From assembly GCF_000400505.1 (NCBI RefSeq), contig NZ_CM001857.1:469032-533031 (forward strand): a stretch of DNA of 64,000 bases, read 5' to 3'. The stretch is from Musicola paradisiaca NCPPB 2511 (GTDB lineage Bacteria > Pseudomonadota > Gammaproteobacteria > Enterobacterales > Enterobacteriaceae). The notes below the pieces were generated by a model. That model saw only the letters and a program-made list of their open reading frames with translations, ran no database searches and had not been told where the DNA came from. A program made the translations under genes and the position numbers. Shown in pieces: positions 48,211 to 58,026 of this stretch (the first letter of the stretch is position 1; every line of letters begins with the position of its first letter).

Positions 48211-51200
48211 ATGTTATGGCGTCATCTGTTCCGTAAGAAAGGCAGCCACCCGGCCTGCCCGGTTGCATCGGTTTCCGAGATACCGTTGGGGTATGCACTG
48301 GAAGCCCGTATGTTGTTTGATGGTGCGATTGCCGCCACGGTCGATCAAACCGCAGAAACTCAACCCACGACCACGCAAACAGCCTCGGCCGAGACGGCCA
48401 CTCAGACTGACGGTAGCCATGCCGAGGGTACTACCGACCACACCGACTCATCTTCCTCAGGAACCAGTACACAGAGCACAACCTCTGATAGCAGCGAAGC
48501 TGTGGCGGTCGCCGGTGAAACCACCCACAAAGAAGTGGTGTTTGTCGATACCTCGGTGGCTGATTACCAGACGCTGGTCAGCCAGATACCAGCCGGGATG
48601 GACGTGGTATTGCTGGACAGCAGCCAGGACGAGTTGACCCAGATGGCGGAATGGGCGCAAACGCACAGCGGCTATGATGCAATCCATATCATCAGCCATG
48701 GCGCGGAAGGGCGTATCTATCTGGGGGGATTAACTCTAGATACCGCTACGGCTGCGGCTCGACAAAGCGACTTGAGCGCTCTTGGCGCGGCGTTGACGGA
48801 GACGGGCGATATCCTGTTGTACGGATGTTCGGTGGCGTCGGGTGAAGGCGTGAGTTTTATTGAAGAGATCGCCAGCGCCACCGGCGCGGATGTCGCGGCA
48901 TCCAGCGATTTGACCGGCAGCGCAGAAAAAGGCGGTGACTGGACGCTGGAAAAAAGCGTCGGCACTGATGCTATCCAGGCCACTGCCTTATCGTTTGATA
49001 ACTATAATGAATTGCTGACTATCGTTACATTCGACCAGACTGATTACGATAGTGGCTCGGGTTTATACACCAAAACGGTCAGCTCGGTGTCATTCACCTT
49101 TAACGGAACGGATTTCTTCTCTTTCAACAACAATCACGATGCTGGCTATATGGTGTACCCGGACAGCGCGACGGGCGACACCGCGACCAAAGTGACGATT
49201 GCCGTTGCTTCGGGCTACACCTTCGACCTGACCAGTTTTAGCTATTACACCACTAACGCCGATATCATCACCGTGACTTTCACTTATGCCGATAATTCGA
49301 CAGTCACCGGAACGCTGACGGCCACGTCGGACACGGACATTACTCTCAGTGATTTCTCCGTGTTCAAGGATGCGTCGAACAATGCCTTGCCGACTTTGGC
49401 CAATGACGTGATTAGCGTGGTGATCGCGTCTTCCAATAGCGCCGGTACTTACGATTTCGGCACCAATAACTACGATATTTCCGATGTCAAAACCATCACG
49501 CCGAAAGACACCACCTCCACGGTAACGGCTGGTGCCGCCAGCGAGGCGACGACGTTTTCCACCACCGCAACCTCGGTCGCCAGCGCCACCTCATTGCTGG
49601 ATTTTACCATCACGGATACGGGGGCATCGGATGGCGTCGCCACTACCGTCAGTGCGCTGTCAGTAGATGTCACCGGCACCGCGACATCATCGGAACTGAG
49701 CGAGATGACCTTCCTGCTCAGTGGGCCGGATGCCACTAACGTCGTTGGCACATACAGCAGCAGTACCGGCAAAATTACGTTTTCCGGGCTCAATTTATCG
49801 ATTGCCGATGGCGACCATGAAACCTACACCATCAAAGCGTATTACAGCGATAACACCAGCAGTAACGACATTACCGATCACCACACCGTGATACTGTCCG
49901 TCAATGCCAGCAACTTTACCACCGGGTCGGGCAGTTCCACCTTTACTAGCGGCCAGTCCAGTGTCACCAACGGCAGCGGCGCCAGTATTGATGTGGCGGC
50001 CACTAAACTGATTTACAGCCAGTCGCCTTCCACCTCGGTGGTCAGCGGCATTAACTTTACTACTCAACCTACCGTGATCGCGGTTGACGATCGCGGCAAT
50101 ATCGATACCGATTTCAGCGGCACCGTTACCCTGAGCGAAAATGGCAGCGGCTCGTTGACCGGCACCACCTCTGTGACCGCCTCGAACGGCATCGCTACCT
50201 TTAGCGGCGTGAAGTACACCTCGGCCAGCGACGCGGACGCCAACTTTACGCTGACTGCCGCATCCGGCAGTCTGGTGAGTGCGACTTCCGCATCGATTGA
50301 TCCCGATGTGGTTGCAACGAAGCTGGTGTTCTCGACTCAGCCGGTGCCTACCACGGTGCAGGATGGTCAGAGCACCAGTTTTACCACCGTGCCGGTGGTG
50401 CAGGCGGTCGATGCCAACGGCATGGTGGATCAGGATTACACCACCAACATCGTCTTGTCGGTCACTGATCCCAACGACGGAACGGTCGACGGCACCGTCA
50501 ACAGTCTTACAGTGACGTCAGGCGATCAGGATGCCAGCAGCACGACGGTAACGTTGACGCCATCCGGCGGTATTGCCACCTACACCGGCTTGATTATTCA
50601 ATACACCAACAGCGGCAGCACCAATACGCTGGCATTACGCGCTACCTCAGGCAGCCTGACGGCGGTCAACAGTTCATCGCTCACCTCAACCTCCAACACC
50701 GCCCCTGTTTTCAGCAACCTCAATGGCGGTGCGACCTTTACTGAAAATGGTAGCGCGGTGGTGATAGACAACGATGTCACGGTCGCGGATACCGAGCTGA
50801 ATAGCCAGGGCAACTATAACGGTGCGTCGATAACCATCGCCCGCAATGGTGGGGCCAGCAGTAATGATATCTTCGGTAATAGCGAGCTGTTAGGCGCGCT
50901 GATGCAAGGGCAAAACTTCACCTACAACGGTACGACGGTGGGCAGTGTCACGGCGAACGCCTCCGGCACGCTGACGCTAACGTTCAATAGTAATGCAACG
51001 TCGGCGATAGTGAATGCGGTGCTGCAATCCCTGACCTATACCAACAGCTCTGACGATCCGCCAGCGAGTGTGACGCTTAACTGGACCTTTAATGACGGTT
51101 CGCTCAATAGCACGGGTACTAATCAGGCGGTGATTTCCATTACGCCGGTTAACGATGCGCCAACGTTATCCAGCGGCGCGTTGGTGACGCTGACGTCCAC

Positions 51201-54200
51201 GACGGAAGACGCCACTTCGTCGTCCACGACGGTGTCGTCGCTGCTGAGTGCTGCCGGTTACGCGGATGTGGACAGCGGCGCGCTCAGCGGTATCGCGCTG
51301 ACGGCGCTGAGCGGCAACGGGACGTGGCAATACTCGACGGACAGCGGAACCAACTGGTACAGCGTCGGCACGGTGTCCAGCACATCGGCGTTGCTGCTCA
51401 GTTCGACGGCGCAGCTGCGTTATGTGCCGGATGGCGCTACCGTCGAAACCGCCGCCTTCAATTTCAGCGCCTGGGATCAGACCAGCGGCACGGCCACCAC
51501 CGGGGCGACCAAGGGGCTGGCGGATACCTCGACCACCGGCGGCAGCAGCGCGTTCTCCAGCAACAGCGCGCTGGCCTCGCTGACGGTGAGCGACGTTAAC
51601 GATGCGCCGACCTTATCCAGCGGCGCCTCGCTGACGCTGACGTCCACGACCGAGAATGTCACCTCGTCATCCACGACGGTGTCGTCGCTGTTGAGTGCTG
51701 CCGGTTACGCGGATGTGGACAGCGGCGCGCTCAGCGGTATCGCGCTGACGGCGCTGAGCGGCAACGGAACGTGGCAATACTCGACGGACAGCGGAACCAA
51801 CTGGTACAGCGTCGGCACGGTGTCCAGCACATCGGCGTTGCTGCTCAGTTCGACGGCGCGAATTCGCTATGTGCCGGATGGCGCTAACGGCGAAACCGCC
51901 GCCTTCAATTTCAACGCCTGGGATCAGACCAGCGGCACGGCCACCACCGGGGCGACCAAGGGGCTGGCGGATACCTCGACCACCGGCGGCAGCAGCGCGT
52001 TCTCCAGCAACAGCGCGCTGGCCTCGCTGACGGTGAGCGACGTTAACGATGCGCCGACCTTATCCAGCGGCGCCTCGCTGACGCTGACGTCCACGACGGA
52101 AGACGCCACTTCGTCGTCCACGACGGTGTCGTCGCTGCTGAGTGCTGCCGGTTATGCGGATGTGGACAGCGGCGCGCTCAGCGGTATCGCGCTGACGGCG
52201 CTGAGCGGCAACGGGACGTGGCAGTACTCGACGGACAGCGGAACCAACTGGTACAGCGTCGGCACGGTGTCCAGCACATCGGCGTTGCTGCTCAGTTCGA
52301 CGGCGCGAATTCGCTATGTGCCGGATGGCGCTAACGGCGAAACCGCCGCCTTCAATTTCAACGCCTGGGATCAGACCAGTGGTACAGCAACAACGGGGGC
52401 GACCAAGGGGCTGGCGGATACCTCGACCACCGGCGGCGGCAGCGCGTTCTCTACCAATAGTGCGCAAGCGTCACTGTCGGTGAGCGACGTTAACGATGCG
52501 CCGACCTTATCCAGCGGCGCCTCGGTGACGCTGACGTCCACGACCGAGAATGTCACCTCGTCATCCACGACGGTGTCGTCGCTGCTGAGTGCTGCCGGTT
52601 ATGCGGATGTGGACAGCGGCGCGCTCAGCGGTATCGCGCTGACGGCGCTGAGCGGCAACGGGACGTGGCAATACTCGACGGACAGCGGAACCAACTGGTA
52701 CAGCGTCGGCACGGTATCCAGCACATCGGCGTTGCTGCTCAGTTCGACGGCGCAGCTGCGTTATGTGCCGGATGGCGCTAACGGCGAAACCGCCGCCTTC
52801 AATTTCAGCGCCTGGGATCAGACCAGTGGTACAGCAACAACGGGGGCGACCCGGGGGCTGGCGGATACCTCGACCACCGGCGGCAGCAGCGCGTTCTCTA
52901 CCAATAGTGCGCAAGCGTCACTGTCGGTGAGCGACGTCAATGACGCGCCGACCTTATCCAGCGGCGCCTCGGTGACGCTGACGTCCACGACCGAGAATGT
53001 CACCTCGTCATCCACGACGGTGTCGTCGCTGCTGAGTGCTGCCGGTTATGCGGATGTGGACAGCGGCGCGCTCAGCGGTATCGCGCTGACGGCGCTGAGC
53101 GGCAACGGGACGTGGCAATACTCGACGGACAGCGGAACCAACTGGTACAGCGTCGGCACGGTATCCAGCACATCGGCGTTGCTGCTCAGTTCGACGGCGC
53201 AGCTGCGTTATGTGCCGGATGGCGCTAACGGCGAAACCGCCGCCTTCAATTTCAGCGCCTGGGATCAGACCAGTGGTACAGCAACAACGGGGGCGACCCG
53301 GGGGCTGGCGGATACCTCGACCACCGGCGGCAGCAGCGCGTTCTCTACCAATAGTGCGCAAGCGTCACTGTCGGTGAGCGACGTCAATGACGCGCCGACC
53401 ATCGGCAGCACCATCAGTGGTCAAACCGCGACAAAAGGCACTGCGTTCAGTTTCACGCTGCCAAACAGCACGTTTGTAGACGTTGATACCAGCGATACGC
53501 TAACGCTGAGCGCAACACTGGCGGACGGTTCACCGCTGCCGAGTTGGCTGGCGTTTAATGCGGCGAACGGTACTTTCTCCGGCACGCCCGGCAATGGCAA
53601 TGTGGGCAACCTGAGCATTCGCGTGACGGCGACCGACAGCAGTAATGCGTCGATCAGTACGACGTTCGATTTGGCTGTTAATGACAACAACCAGTCCCCG
53701 GTGGTGAATGGTACGCTGGCGGCGCAGACGGCGACGCAGGACAGCAGTTTCAGCCTAGTGGTGCCAGCCAGTTTGTTCACCGATCCGGATTCTGGCGATG
53801 CGCTGACGCTGAGTGCGGCACAGGCCGATGGCTCGGCGCTGCCGGGCTGGCTGACCTTTAACCCGGTGACTCGTACGTTGTCCGGCACGCCGGGCAGCGG
53901 CGATGTGGGCAGCCTGACGATTCGCGTCACGGCGACCGATAGCAGTAGCGTGTCGGTGAGCGTCACATTTGGCCTTTCCGTTACCAGTAGCGCGCAGGAT
54001 GGCGTTGATCCGGAGTTCAAAATGAACGGCGGTACAACCGCGCCGCAATTGTCTTCGACCCCAACGGTGGCTGTTAGCGTCGCGTCGAATGCGCCGGTAA
54101 CGCTTGGGTCGCTGTTTAGTTCGTCATCGCTCGGCGCGATCAGCACCGGTGTAACCGCGGAAAGCGCGACGGTAACTGCGTCGATCTTCCAGTCTTCCCA

Positions 54201-54609
54201 GCAGAAGGCGTCTACCACGACGACGCCCGTCAGTCAGATCTCAAACGCCTTTGTGGTGGGCGCGACGGGCGGTGTGAGCCATTTCGACAGTGCGCTGGGG
54301 TCTTTCCCCAGCTTCAACACCGGCGGCGCGTTGGGCGGCAGTTCTTCGTTGGCGGGGCTGTTTTCGGGCATCAACCTGCCTTCGCTGTCGACGATGTCGG
54401 TGTTCTCCGGGGGGAGTTGGCGGGATATCAACACGAATACCGGCAGTGGTGGCGGATTCACCGCCTCATCGCCTGGTGGTTCGGCGATGAATTTCACCCC
54501 CAGTCTGGAGCAGCAATTACAGCAGTTGGGTGATAACGAATGGCAGCGCCTGGCGGCCATTGAACAGGCGTTGCTCGCGATGGGGCAACAGCAAGAGCAA
54601 CAGGGATGA
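48211..54609 (+). CDS. Giant repeat-rich exported protein with LEPR-like tag and DUF4347 domain
   Basis: A 2132-residue Ser/Thr-rich protein, probably a secreted or surface adhesin. I start at the ATG at 48211 because MLWRHLF..ALEARMLFDGA is the usual N-terminal LEPR-type tag of such proteins (tag at residues 29-39); the open frame runs 38 codons further up. There is no Sec signal. DUF4347 covers about 105-265, with HIISHGAEGRIYLG (His 163) and LLYGCSVASGEG (Cys 206), a clan-CD-like pair. Ig-like domains follow (to about 970), then five 149-residue repeats (980-1724) and two cadherin-like domains (TATKGTAFSFTLP; TATQDSSFSLVVP). The C-terminus is Gln-rich. No RTX nonapeptides. Confidence 0.88.
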   Translation: MLWRHLFRKKGSHPACPVASVSEIPLGYALEARMLFDGAIAATVDQTAETQPTTTQTASAETATQTDGSHAEGTTDHTDSSSSGTSTQSTTSDSSEAVAVAGETTHKEVVFVDTSVADYQTLVSQIPAGMDVVLLDSSQDELTQMAEWAQTHSGYDAIHIISHGAEGRIYLGGLTLDTATAAARQSDLSALGAALTETGDILLYGCSVASGEGVSFIEEIASATGADVAASSDLTGSAEKGGDWTLEKSVGTDAIQATALSFDNYNELLTIVTFDQTDYDSGSGLYTKTVSSVSFTFNGTDFFSFNNNHDAGYMVYPDSATGDTATKVTIAVASGYTFDLTSFSYYTTNADIITVTFTYADNSTVTGTLTATSDTDITLSDFSVFKDASNNALPTLANDVISVVIASSNSAGTYDFGTNNYDISDVKTITPKDTTSTVTAGAASEATTFSTTATSVASATSLLDFTITDTGASDGVATTVSALSVDVTGTATSSELSEMTFLLSGPDATNVVGTYSSSTGKITFSGLNLSIADGDHETYTIKAYYSDNTSSNDITDHHTVILSVNASNFTTGSGSSTFTSGQSSVTNGSGASIDVAATKLIYSQSPSTSVVSGINFTTQPTVIAVDDRGNIDTDFSGTVTLSENGSGSLTGTTSVTASNGIATFSGVKYTSASDADANFTLTAASGSLVSATSASIDPDVVATKLVFSTQPVPTTVQDGQSTSFTTVPVVQAVDANGMVDQDYTTNIVLSVTDPNDGTVDGTVNSLTVTSGDQDASSTTVTLTPSGGIATYTGLIIQYTNSGSTNTLALRATSGSLTAVNSSSLTSTSNTAPVFSNLNGGATFTENGSAVVIDNDVTVADTELNSQGNYNGASITIARNGGASSNDIFGNSELLGALMQGQNFTYNGTTVGSVTANASGTLTLTFNSNATSAIVNAVLQSLTYTNSSDDPPASVTLNWTFNDGSLNSTGTNQAVISITPVNDAPTLSSGALVTLTSTTEDATSSSTTVSSLLSAAGYADVDSGALSGIALTALSGNGTWQYSTDSGTNWYSVGTVSSTSALLLSSTAQLRYVPDGATVETAAFNFSAWDQTSGTATTGATKGLADTSTTGGSSAFSSNSALASLTVSDVNDAPTLSSGASLTLTSTTENVTSSSTTVSSLLSAAGYADVDSGALSGIALTALSGNGTWQYSTDSGTNWYSVGTVSSTSALLLSSTARIRYVPDGANGETAAFNFNAWDQTSGTATTGATKGLADTSTTGGSSAFSSNSALASLTVSDVNDAPTLSSGASLTLTSTTEDATSSSTTVSSLLSAAGYADVDSGALSGIALTALSGNGTWQYSTDSGTNWYSVGTVSSTSALLLSSTARIRYVPDGANGETAAFNFNAWDQTSGTATTGATKGLADTSTTGGGSAFSTNSAQASLSVSDVNDAPTLSSGASVTLTSTTENVTSSSTTVSSLLSAAGYADVDSGALSGIALTALSGNGTWQYSTDSGTNWYSVGTVSSTSALLLSSTAQLRYVPDGANGETAAFNFSAWDQTSGTATTGATRGLADTSTTGGSSAFSTNSAQASLSVSDVNDAPTLSSGASVTLTSTTENVTSSSTTVSSLLSAAGYADVDSGALSGIALTALSGNGTWQYSTDSGTNWYSVGTVSSTSALLLSSTAQLRYVPDGANGETAAFNFSAWDQTSGTATTGATRGLADTSTTGGSSAFSTNSAQASLSVSDVNDAPTIGSTISGQTATKGTAFSFTLPNSTFVDVDTSDTLTLSATLADGSPLPSWLAFNAANGTFSGTPGNGNVGNLSIRVTATDSSNASISTTFDLAVNDNNQSPVVNGTLAAQTATQDSSFSLVVPASLFTDPDSGDALTLSAAQADGSALPGWLTFNPVTRTLSGTPGSGDVGSLTIRVTATDSSSVSVSVTFGLSVTSSAQDGVDPEFKMNGGTTAPQLSSTPTVAVSVASNAPVTLGSLFSSSSLGAISTGVTAESATVTASIFQSSQQKASTTTTPVSQISNAFVVGATGGVSHFDSALGSFPSFNTGGALGGSSSLAGLFSGINLPSLSTMSVFSGGSWRDINTNTGSGGGFTASSPGGSAMNFTPSLEQQLQQLGDNEWQRLAAIEQALLAMGQQQEQQG
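51148..53382 (+). repeat. Five tandem 447-bp repeats in the giant gene
   Basis: Unit starts (GTTAACGATGCG or GTCAATGACGCG) fall at 51148, 51595, 52042, 52489 and 52936, each exactly 447 bp apart, and the array ends at 53382. Each unit encodes DVNDAPTLSSGA at its start, WQYSTDSGTNWYSVG in the middle and a Ser/Ala-rich end. Units 4 and 5 encode identical proteins; other units differ as mosaics. Length change by recombination is likely. Confidence 0.95.
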
Positions 54610-54670
54610 TGAGCGGCGTCCTGGACATCGACGGCGTCATGACAATAACAACAATGGGCAGGAGTAGAAC

Positions 54671-56179
54671 GTGTCAAAGGGTCGTAAGTTTTTCAGTCTT
54701 AGCCTGATGGTGATGGCGATGAGTGGCTGCGCCGTAACGAGCCAGCCCATCTCAAAACAACAAAGTGAACAACGCATTCAGCAAGACAAGGTTGTCATGT
54801 TTGGCAAGCAGGAGCCTGTCACTGCGCCGATTACCTTGTACGACGCCATGGCGCGGGCGCTGAAATACAATCTGGAAGCGCGGCTCAAGGTGATGGAGCA
54901 GGCATTGTCACAGCAACAACTGGAGCTGGCGCGTTACGACATGCTGCCCCAGATGGCGATGGCGGCGGGTTATGTCGGGCGCAGCAATACCAGCGCATCC
55001 AGCAGCCGTAGCGTGGAAACCGGGAGACAATCGCTGGAGCCGTCGACCTCGCTGGATCGTGATCGTCAGGTTGCCGACCTGACGATGGTCTGGAACGTGC
55101 TCGATTTCGGCGTCAGCTATGTCGGCGCCAAGCAGAAAGCCGATCAGGGCTGGATTGCCGAAGAGCGTAAACGCAAAGTGGTGCATACCATCCTGCAGGA
55201 TGTGCGCTCGGCGTACTGGCGGGCGGTGGCGGCTGAGCGCTTGCTGGGGCGCATTGATGGCTTGATCGGCCGGGTCAATCAGGCGCGCGAGGCCAGTGAG
55301 CACATGAGTACGCAGCAGGTGGGCGATCCGATTGAAGCGCTGAGCTATCGTCGCGCGTTGATCGATGCGGTGCGTCAGTTGGAAGAGCAACGTCGAGCGT
55401 TATCGCTGGCGAAAACGGAACTGGCAACCTTGATGAACCTGCCGCTGGACACGCCTTATACGCTGGCGTTGCCGGCAGGTAAGGACATGGTTACGCCGCA
55501 GTTGACGGTGGATTTCAATACGCTGGAGCAGGCCGCGCTGGTTAGCCGGCCGGAGCTGAGAGAGCAAGATTATCAGGTGCGCATTCACGCGGCTGAAACC
55601 CGCAAATCCCTGCTGCGTATGCTGCCGGGGATTGAAGTGAGCGCGGGCGGTCACTACGACAGCAACTCGTTCATGGTCAATCAGAGCTGGGCGGATGTCG
55701 GGGTGAAAGTCACCTGGAATTTGTTCAACTTGCTGTCCGGGCCGGCAGCGCATAAAGCGGCGCAGGCCAATGAAACCGTATCGGAAATGCAGCGCCAGGC
55801 GATGTCGCTGGCGGTGATGGCGCAGCTTTACATTGCCCGCGCCAATTTCAATGAGGCATTGCGTCAGTACAAAACCAGTACGGAATTGCGTGACCTGGAC
55901 GGCCAGATCGCCGAACAACTGCAAAACCGTTATAAAGCGAACAGCATCGGCGAATTGCAGCTGATCCAGGGCGAGCTGAACGCGCTGAACGCCAGCCTGC
56001 GCCAGGATCTGGCCTATGCGGAACTGCGTAATACCTATGGGCAAATTCTGTCGACGGTCGGGTTGGATTTATTGCCGAAGAAGCTGCCTTCCGATCGGCT
56101 CGCCGATATCAGCCAGGCGCTGCGTCAGTCGGAAGCCAACTGGCAACAGGGCAATATCGGTTCACTGCAATCCTTCTGA
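54671..56179 (+). CDS. TolC-like outer-membrane lipoprotein
   Basis: A 502-residue outer-membrane factor. The start is GTG with GGAG upstream. It has a lipoprotein signal (lipobox MSGC, Cys 20), then two halves of the TolC fold: ITLYDAMARALKYNLEARLK (about 54-73) and a beta-strand plus long helices; WNVLDFGVSYVGAK and WNLFNLLSGPAAHKAA are the paired strand/helix motifs, and LATLMNLPLD and ILSTVGLDLLP the inter-helix turns. It should give the outer-membrane channel for the adaptors upstream and end the export cluster. The only OM factor in the cluster. Confidence 0.88.
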   Translation: MSKGRKFFSLSLMVMAMSGCAVTSQPISKQQSEQRIQQDKVVMFGKQEPVTAPITLYDAMARALKYNLEARLKVMEQALSQQQLELARYDMLPQMAMAAGYVGRSNTSASSSRSVETGRQSLEPSTSLDRDRQVADLTMVWNVLDFGVSYVGAKQKADQGWIAEERKRKVVHTILQDVRSAYWRAVAAERLLGRIDGLIGRVNQAREASEHMSTQQVGDPIEALSYRRALIDAVRQLEEQRRALSLAKTELATLMNLPLDTPYTLALPAGKDMVTPQLTVDFNTLEQAALVSRPELREQDYQVRIHAAETRKSLLRMLPGIEVSAGGHYDSNSFMVNQSWADVGVKVTWNLFNLLSGPAAHKAAQANETVSEMQRQAMSLAVMAQLYIARANFNEALRQYKTSTELRDLDGQIAEQLQNRYKANSIGELQLIQGELNALNASLRQDLAYAELRNTYGQILSTVGLDLLPKKLPSDRLADISQALRQSEANWQQGNIGSLQSF

Positions 56180-56438
56180 TCCCTTTCTTGTGTTTTGTGT
56201 CATGCGGCCCGTTGCGGCCTCATGACACGCCTTCTACGTCATGTGTTCTCCGGCGCCTTGGTTTCTTCACTGTATGGGTGCAGTCATTGCCTTATTTTGG
56301 TGCGTTGATGGCCCTGTGGTGCGTGACGTTGCATCGGTTTTTTACCCTACGGCTCAGGGAAAACGTATTTTTTTCGTTTGAATAGATTTTCTGACGTCAG
56401 CGTGGATTTTTCTCATGTTTTTTCCTGCTGCTCAGTTT

Positions 56439-56471
56439 TGAATGCATAAATATTGCATATATATGCAATAT
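56439..56471 (+). promoter_or_regulatory. ArgR-like palindromes upstream of astC
   Basis: TTGCATATATATGCAA (56453-56468) is the centre of a perfect 22-bp palindrome (56450-56471) and fits the ARG-box form TGnAT-N4-ATnCA. A weaker half site TGAAT starts at 56439. ArgR activates astC in E. coli, and the site lies about 70 bp upstream of the sigma-54 promoter. The rest of the 605-bp gap 56180-56784 is AT-rich with no gene. Confidence 0.55.
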
Positions 56472-56524
56472 AAATCATTGTTTTTAATGTAAAAATATAA
56501 CTCACTCCGATTTTATTCATTCTC

Positions 56525-56540
56525 TGGCACGATAGCTGCT
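56525..56540 (+). promoter_or_regulatory. Sigma-54 promoter of the ast operon
   Basis: TGGCAC-N5-CTGCT fits the -24/-12 pattern TGGCAC-N5-TTGCW with one change in the -12 part. It lies 245 bp upstream of astC. E. coli astC is also transcribed by sigma-54 with NtrC under nitrogen limitation. Confidence 0.7.
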
Positions 56541-56784
56541 CTATAGTTGTTATAAGGTCGGATAACAGCACATCTGTTTTCCGGTTGGTTGGGTGCCGAA
56601 GAGTGATGAGTGAAAATTAAATATAAAACAATTTGTTACGTTGGTTATTCCAAGGTAGTGCCGATGGAATTCCCCGTTTACCGAAAGCACGCCGGCTGGC
56701 ATGCGCTGTTTTTTATTGATTCTGCGCCATTCGGCGGCCAGGTGGCCTGAAGAGGCAAAATAATGAAGAACTACCGAGGTCAGT

Positions 56785-58005
56785 ATGGAGTATCCCGAGT
56801 CTGTTTCCCGTCGTGATTTTGATGACCGCATGGTGCCGGTCTATGCCCCCGCCGCGTTTATCCCGGTGCGCGGCGCAGGTTCCCGCGTGTGGGATCAGGC
56901 AGGAAAAGAGTATATCGATTTTGCTGGCGGCATCGCGGTCAATGCGTTAGGGCACGCGCATCCGGCAGCGCAGGCGGCGCTGGTTGAGCAGGCGGGCAAG
57001 CTCTGGCATATGGGCAATGGCTACACCAATGAACCGGTGTTGCGGTTGGCGAAACAGCTGATCGACGCCACCTTCGCCGAACGGGCGTTTTTCTGCAATT
57101 CCGGCGCGGAAGCCAACGAGGCGGCGTTGAAGCTGGCGCGCAAAGTGGGCCACGACAGTGGTATCGCCGATAAAAACCGTATTGTGGCGTTCGGCAACGC
57201 CTTTCACGGCCGCACGCTGTTCACCGTCAGCGCGGGCGGGCAACCCAAATATTCCCAGGATTTCGCACCGCTGCCCGGCGGGATATTCCATGTACCGTTT
57301 AACGATCTGTCGGCGGCGGAAGTTGCCGTCAATGAACGCACCTGTGCGGTGATTGTCGAGCCGATTCAAGGGGAAGGCGGCGTACTGCCCGCTGATCCGG
57401 CGTTCCTGCAAGGGCTGCGCGCCCTGTGCGATCGTCACGGCGCGCTGCTGATTTTCGATGAAGTGCAAACCGGCGTCGGCCGTACCGGGTCGCTATATGC
57501 CTATATGGACTACGGCGTCGTGCCGGATGTGTTGACCACCGCCAAGGCGCTGGGCGGCGGCTTCCCGATCGCCGCCATGCTCACCACCGAAAAACTGGCG
57601 CAGTCGCTATCGGTCGGGTCACACGGTACCACCTACGGCGGCAATCCGCTGGCGGCGGCGGTAGCCGGTACGGTATTCGGCCTTATCAATACGCCGGAGG
57701 TGTTGGCGGGCGTAGCGGCGCGCCACCGTCGCCTGGTGGCCGGGTTGGATGCATTGAATCAGCGCTATCCGGTGTTTTCCTGCGTGCGCGGCAAAGGGCT
57801 GCTGCTGGGCGCGGTACTCAAGGAGGCGTTTGCCGGGCAGGCCAAAAAGCTATTGCGTTTGGCGGGCGAAGAAGGGGCGATCATGCTGATGGCGGGGCCG
57901 GATGTCGTGAGGTTTACGCCGTCGCTGATCATCCCCGAAGCGGACATTGACGAAGGGGTGTCGCGGTTGGCACGCGCGCTGGCGCGATTTTGCGCCGAGT
58001 GCTGA
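56785..58005 (+). CDS. astC: Succinylornithine transaminase
   Basis: AstC moves the amino group of N2-succinylornithine to 2-oxoglutarate, step 3 of the AST route by which arginine serves as nitrogen and carbon source. The 406-residue PLP enzyme has [18 protein letters not shown] (about 106-123), the acidic [12 protein letters not shown] (about 222-233) and the PLP lysine in [14 protein letters not shown] (about 252-265). Acetylornithine transaminase (ArgD) is closely related, but the operon context decides for AstC. First gene; 21 nt before astA. Confidence 0.95.
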   Translation: MEYPESVSRRDFDDRMVPVYAPAAFIPVRGAGSRVWDQAGKEYIDFAGGIAVNALGHAHPAAQAALVEQAGKLWHMGNGYTNEPVLRLAKQLIDATFAERAFFCNSGAEANEAALKLARKVGHDSGIADKNRIVAFGNAFHGRTLFTVSAGGQPKYSQDFAPLPGGIFHVPFNDLSAAEVAVNERTCAVIVEPIQGEGGVLPADPAFLQGLRALCDRHGALLIFDEVQTGVGRTGSLYAYMDYGVVPDVLTTAKALGGGFPIAAMLTTEKLAQSLSVGSHGTTYGGNPLAAAVAGTVFGLINTPEVLAGVAARHRRLVAGLDALNQRYPVFSCVRGKGLLLGAVLKEAFAGQAKKLLRLAGEEGAIMLMAGPDVVRFTPSLIIPEADIDEGVSRLARALARFCAEC

Positions 58006-58026
58006 TAACCGCGGGAGGATGCAAAG

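Noticed and set aside
48211-54609. RTX-type calcium repeats in the giant protein, which would mark ordinary type I secretion
   Set aside because: No GGxGxD nonapeptide runs are present; Gly-rich parts are Ser/Thr/Gly linkers.
56188-56385. Short open frame after the TolC-like gene
   Set aside because: No ribosome site, Cys/Leu/Phe-rich random reading, and it spans the terminator-like area of the preceding gene.
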